The position numbers were made by a program, and so were the translations under genes. Below, one piece after another: positions 6,131-8,080 of a DNA stretch of 8,080 nucleotides (position 1 is its first letter; the number at the start of each line of letters is the position of its first letter). This DNA is from Deltaproteobacteria bacterium (GTDB taxonomy: Bacteria > Desulfobacterota > Syntrophia > Syntrophales > JAAYKM01). Under the pieces are notes generated by a model. The model was not told the DNA's origin and searched no databases. It worked only from the letters and a program-made list of their open reading frames with translations. The stretch covers positions 1 to 8,080 of the forward strand of contig JAGVTI010000131.1 in NCBI GenBank assembly GCA_019136935.1, given 5' to 3'.

Positions 6131-6159
6131 TCTATTTAATAATGGAGATGTTTTGTCAA
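6131..6159 (-). promoter_or_regulatory. candidate promoter of the hisC-ACT-fhs operon
   Basis: On the - strand a perfect -35 box TTGACA occupies 6159 to 6154. The -10 region, 15-17 bases on, is AT-rich (TAAATA or AATAGA, within 6138-6131) but not close to consensus. It lies about 100 bases upstream of the hisC ATG in the right orientation. Confidence 0.45.
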
Positions 6160-6225
6160 GGAGGATTTGCGCGCATTGATTCCGCAACGATCTTTTCCAC
6201 GGATTCATCCGGGACTTAATAATCC

Positions 6226-6253
6226 TTGACAAGGCCGGGAAAAGAGATAGAAA
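6226..6253 (+). promoter_or_regulatory. candidate promoter facing right
   Basis: TTGACA (6226-6231) is followed after 16 bases by TAGAAA (6248-6253), a four-of-six match to the -10 box. It points away from the hisC promoter towards the small membrane-protein genes. In this stretch positions may be off by one base. Confidence 0.4.
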
Positions 6254-6470
6254 ATCGCCGCCGGATAATGGGGGACAGGCCCCTTCTCCAATCAACCGCA
6301 TAAAACAGGGAGGCATTTCAGACACACCGTACCGTTTGGGTTCGTTCCGAAGCCGGCTCTGACTTTTATCGGATGCGCGAAACCGCCCGATGCAGAGGAA
6401 ACGGCTGCACAGGCGGCGATGAATGCTGACGGGTCCAAAGAAGCCTGGGACGCCGACATGGAGAGAAAAG

Positions 6471-6497
6471 CGTTCCTTTCGAAGGAGGAACGTTTTT
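6471..6497. terminator. hairpin terminator, possibly bidirectional
   Basis: CGTTCCT (6471-6477) pairs perfectly with AGGAACG (6486-6492) around an 8-base loop. It is followed by TTTTT (6493-6497) and preceded by AAAAG, so the stem can be extended by G-U and A-U pairs and works for either strand. It lies in the long gene-poor stretch between hisC and the small membrane protein, so it could end a transcript from the rightward promoter at 6226. The GGAGG inside it (6484-6488) has no start codon at a useful distance. Confidence 0.5.
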
Positions 6498-6563
6498 CCA
6501 TTTTCTTTTCGATTGATAACGGCCGTTTATGCAGGGCCGTTCACAGGGCGGGTTGAAAAAAGA

Positions 6564-6818
6564 ATGTTTCACGGACAAACGGGTTCCTGGTTCGGGTGGG
6601 TCGGCAACATCGCGATCGGCGTTTTTTCCCTTTTCTTTTTCGTTTTCGGCATCGAGGTGCTGGTGGGTGCCTATGACCTGAAACAGCCTCAACATTTTAT
6701 CATGTATTTCTTTTCCGGAAGCTTCATCACCCTCATCAGCCTGGTCGGTATCCTGCATTCCGCTTTTCGCATCCGCGCACTCCTGTCCCGGCGTCAACCC
6801 GTTTCGAAAGAGGATTAG
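6564..6818 (+). CDS. small two-helix membrane protein, function unknown
   Basis: An 84-residue protein that I do not recognise. It shows two hydrophobic segments, about residues 12-34 (rich in Phe, Val and Gly) and about 44-66, joined by a short polar loop (VGAYDLKQPQH), and a basic C-terminal tail (RIRALLSRRQPVSKED). The basic tail and the charge pattern favour both ends in the cytoplasm with a short outer loop. The ATG at 6564 is chosen because the in-frame sequence before it, back to 6423, is basic and low in family character and crosses the terminator hairpin. The ribosome site is poor (a purine-rich run GAAAAAAGA), which lowers confidence in the exact start. A DUF486 gene follows 77 bases later on the same strand. 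An antisense open frame over the same bases lacks any membrane or domain pattern. Confidence 0.55.
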   Translation: MFHGQTGSWFGWVGNIAIGVFSLFFFVFGIEVLVGAYDLKQPQHFIMYFFSGSFITLISLVGILHSAFRIRALLSRRQPVSKED

Positions 6819-6824
6819 GGCATG

Positions 6825-6840
6825 GCAAGATTTTTCTTGC
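6825..6840 (+). terminator. short hairpin after the small membrane-protein gene
   Basis: GCAAGA-TTTT-TCTTGC is a perfect 6-bp stem with a four-base loop, 6 bases after the stop codon. No T run follows, so it may be only a weak terminator or an RNA-end stabiliser. Confidence 0.3.
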
Positions 6841-6895
6841 ATTGATCCCGTTATTTAACCTAAACATCCGTACAAATTATGGGGTTGCCGGATAG

Positions 6896-7252
6896 ATGAA
6901 TCACTATCTTGTCACTGTAGCGCTGCTTTGCTGCAGCAATGTTTTCATGACCTTCGCGTGGTACGGACATCTCAGGAATCTGTCTGGGCAGGCCTGGATC
7001 GTGGCCGCCCTGGTCAGTTGGGGGATCGCCCTGTTCGAATACCTGCTCCAGGTTCCCGCCAACCGCGTCGGCCACCAGGTCATGACCGTCGGCCAGCTGA
7101 AAATCCTGCAGGAGGTCATCACCCTCTCCGTTTTCGTCCCTTTCTCCATTTTCTACATGAAGGAAAAACCGACCTTGGATTACCTCTGGGCGGGACTCTG
7201 TCTTCTCGGCGCCGTATTCTTCCTGTTTCGCAGTCGTCTCCCCTGGACATAA
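6896..7252 (+). CDS. DUF486 family four-helix membrane protein (DMT-like)
   Basis: A 118-residue protein of the usual length for DUF486, a family of small integral inner-membrane proteins placed near the drug/metabolite transporter group; no substrate is established. Four hydrophobic helices are visible, roughly residues 3-21, 33-51, 70-88 and 95-112. Between helices 2 and 3 is the conserved-looking polar segment FEYLLQVPANRVGH...TVGQLKILQEV with Glu, Asn, Arg and Gln residues, which sets the family apart from random membrane proteins. The MKEKP turn leads into the last helix. The ATG at 6896 begins at a hydrophobic first helix and gives the family length, though the ribosome binding site ahead of it is weak. 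The gene ends 38 bases from the convergent FmdE-family gene. It probably acts as a dimer or oligomer, like other four-helix DMT proteins; that is inference. Confidence 0.85.
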   Translation: MNHYLVTVALLCCSNVFMTFAWYGHLRNLSGQAWIVAALVSWGIALFEYLLQVPANRVGHQVMTVGQLKILQEVITLSVFVPFSIFYMKEKPTLDYLWAGLCLLGAVFFLFRSRLPWT

Positions 7253-7290
7253 CCCCGTGTCCTCCGACCGGCCGGAAACACGTCAGCCGT

Positions 7291-7923
7291 CTACGGTTTC
7301 GTTTCCTTCCCGGCACAGGCCCGGCAGCAGCGTTTCCCGTCAATCGAGGTAACCAGGCGGGTCGCCATGGTCATCTCGCCGCAGCAATCGCAGGGAAGCG
7401 ACGGTGCCAGGGGCGCGTAGGGGGGCATATCCGGACCGGCCACCTCTTCCGTGTCATACAGATCGCCAAAGGGCGACTGCAGAAGATCGAGGGCCTTCAG
7501 GTATTTCTGCCTTTTCAATTCTTCCGGCGTGGCCGTTCCGCCGTTCATTTTCTCTTCCAGGACCGCGTATTCCTCCGGGACAGTTCCCCCGTAGACATAG
7601 GATTTCCGGCGAATGAACCGCAGCGCACGACCGGTGTTCCGGTCAAAAACCGTGTAGGCGTTCTTCCCGTAATCCCGGAGGATCAGGTTCCCCTTTCCCA
7701 GGGTCGTTCCCAACAGAACCTGAAAGGCATCGACGGCACAGGAGTCGTTCTCGGAAATCAAGACCGTCTCTTCATCCTCGGCCCGGGCCAAACCCAGCCT
7801 CGCCATCGCCTCCATTGCCACCCGGTAACCGTAGACGAGACCGGGGCACAGGTGGCCGTGGAAATCCACACAGGTTTTCAGAGTTTCGTTTCCGGTATAA
7901 TCCATTTCCGCATCCGTAATCAT
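7291..7923 (-). CDS. FmdE family protein with C-terminal zinc ribbon
   Basis: A 210-residue soluble protein. The N-terminal two thirds carry the FmdE hallmarks: CVDFHGHLCPGLVYGYRVAM (18-37), with the Cys/His set of the family's metal site, then SENDSCAVDAFQVLLGTTLG (57-76) and GKGNLILRDYGKNAY (76-90). A C-terminal zinc ribbon follows, CDCC at 178-181 and CCRAC at 199-203, separated by a short beta segment. FmdE is named after a gene in methanogen formylmethanofuran dehydrogenase operons. Bacterial members are mostly uncharacterised and are thought to relate to molybdenum, tungsten or other metal handling. The ATG at 7923 overlaps the stop of an ABC transporter ATPase gene (ATGA, 7923-7920), so the two are translationally coupled and probably share a metal-related task. 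The exact function is unknown. Confidence 0.85.
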   Translation of the reverse strand: MITDAEMDYTGNETLKTCVDFHGHLCPGLVYGYRVAMEAMARLGLARAEDEETVLISENDSCAVDAFQVLLGTTLGKGNLILRDYGKNAYTVFDRNTGRALRFIRRKSYVYGGTVPEEYAVLEEKMNGGTATPEELKRQKYLKALDLLQSPFGDLYDTEEVAGPDMPPYAPLAPSLPCDCCGEMTMATRLVTSIDGKRCCRACAGKETKP

Positions 7924-8080
7924 TTGGATTTCCCCCTTTCCATGCGAACATAGGGCATCTGGAGACCGTGTGTTTCCATGAGGGCTTCATCGGACAGGAT
8001 CGCCCGCGTTTCTCCGACGGCACAGAGTCTCCCCCCCTCCATCAGGGCCACCCGGTCACAGGTTTCCCAAACCAGGGGCA
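7920..8080 (-). CDS. ABC transporter ATPase, C-terminal end (CbiO/ECF-type metal importer likely; 5' end outside window)
   Basis: Only the last 52 residues are in the window. They read LVWETCDRVALMEGGRLCAV followed by GETRAILSDEALMETHGLQM. The first part is the region after the H-loop of an ABC ATPase (the E-x-CDRV-LM--GR pattern), and the ILSD-ALME-HGL tail is typical of CbiO-like ATPases of cobalt/nickel or other ECF importers. The nucleotide-binding Walker motifs would lie beyond the right edge. The stop codon overlaps the ATG of the FmdE-family gene. The ABC assignment is firm; the ECF/metal subtype is a family-pattern inference and cobalt, nickel or molybdate cannot be told apart from this piece. 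Confidence 0.75.
   Translation of the reverse strand, partial: PLVWETCDRVALMEGGRLCAVGETRAILSDEALMETHGLQMPYVRMERGKSK

Larger units (their letters stand above)
6029..6563. other. long gene-poor stretch between hisC and the small membrane protein
   Basis: No gene can be called with confidence over about 535 bases. It holds the two divergent candidate promoters (6131-6253), the inverted repeat around their -35 boxes, a hairpin terminator (6471-6497) and a + strand reading frame (about 6269-6556) without a usable start codon. That frame contains [20 protein letters not shown], which resembles a lipoprotein cleavage region. Other open frames here look like random frames. Confidence 0.5.

Noticed and set aside
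6366..6842. 158-codon - strand open frame over the small membrane protein
   Set aside because: It shows no membrane or domain pattern; the + strand frame gives two clean hydrophobic helices, so that strand was preferred.
7256..7282. Terminator between the convergent DUF486 and FmdE genes (CGTGT...ACACG)
   Set aside because: The stem is 5 bp with a long loop and there is no T run in either direction.
6928..7953. 341-codon + strand open frame across the DUF486 and FmdE genes
   Set aside because: It is Arg/Pro/Gly-rich with no domain pattern and overlaps two recognised genes in other frames or strands.

Overview
The window reads as bacterial chromosome, moderately GC-rich on its right side. 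The gene set is a one-carbon ligase next to a double-ACT regulator and hisC, an FmdE-family protein beside a metal-type ABC ATPase, AbiE-type and MazF-type toxin-antitoxin modules, and a DUF486 membrane protein. This would suit an anaerobic Desulfobacterota/Syntrophales-like organism. That placement is an inference from gene content only and is weak. No rRNA, tRNA, CRISPR array, insertion sequence or transposase was seen.

Left third (1-2560), accessory, + strand. The window opens inside an AbiEi-type antitoxin gene. It overlaps, by ATGA, the start of its partner AbiEii toxin gene. That toxin is broken: about 31 N-terminal codons run straight into the C-terminal part of the same family in another reading frame, so the nucleotidyltransferase core is gone. 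After about 300 noncoding bases comes an AT-richer orphan gene for a GT-A-like glycosyltransferase-type protein, read from a TTG start behind a strong Shine-Dalgarno sequence that may be switched by RNA folding. Next is a second toxin-antitoxin operon: an intact DUF2281-type antitoxin overlapping by ATGA a MazF/PemK-like toxin gene that carries a one-base frameshift. Both modules therefore keep the antitoxin and have lost a readable toxin.

Middle (2642-6028), core metabolism, - strand. The transcription order is hisC (histidinol-phosphate aminotransferase), a GcvR-like tandem ACT protein, then fhs (formate-tetrahydrofolate ligase). The last two are only 4 bases apart. The ligase keeps its main signatures but differs from the usual consensus at several conserved loops. 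An amino-acid-sensing ACT protein beside a folate one-carbon enzyme suggests control at the glycine/serine one-carbon node. A candidate promoter lies upstream of hisC and faces a second candidate promoter pointing the other way; the two -35 boxes form an inverted repeat.

Right third (6029-8080). A noncoding stretch of more than 500 bases contains the divergent promoters, a possible lipoprotein remnant and a hairpin terminator. It is followed by a small two-helix membrane protein and a DUF486 four-helix membrane protein, both on the + strand. Convergent to these, on the - strand, an FmdE-family protein with a C-terminal zinc ribbon overlaps by ATGA the end of an ABC transporter ATPase resembling CbiO/ECF-type metal importers; that gene runs off the right edge.
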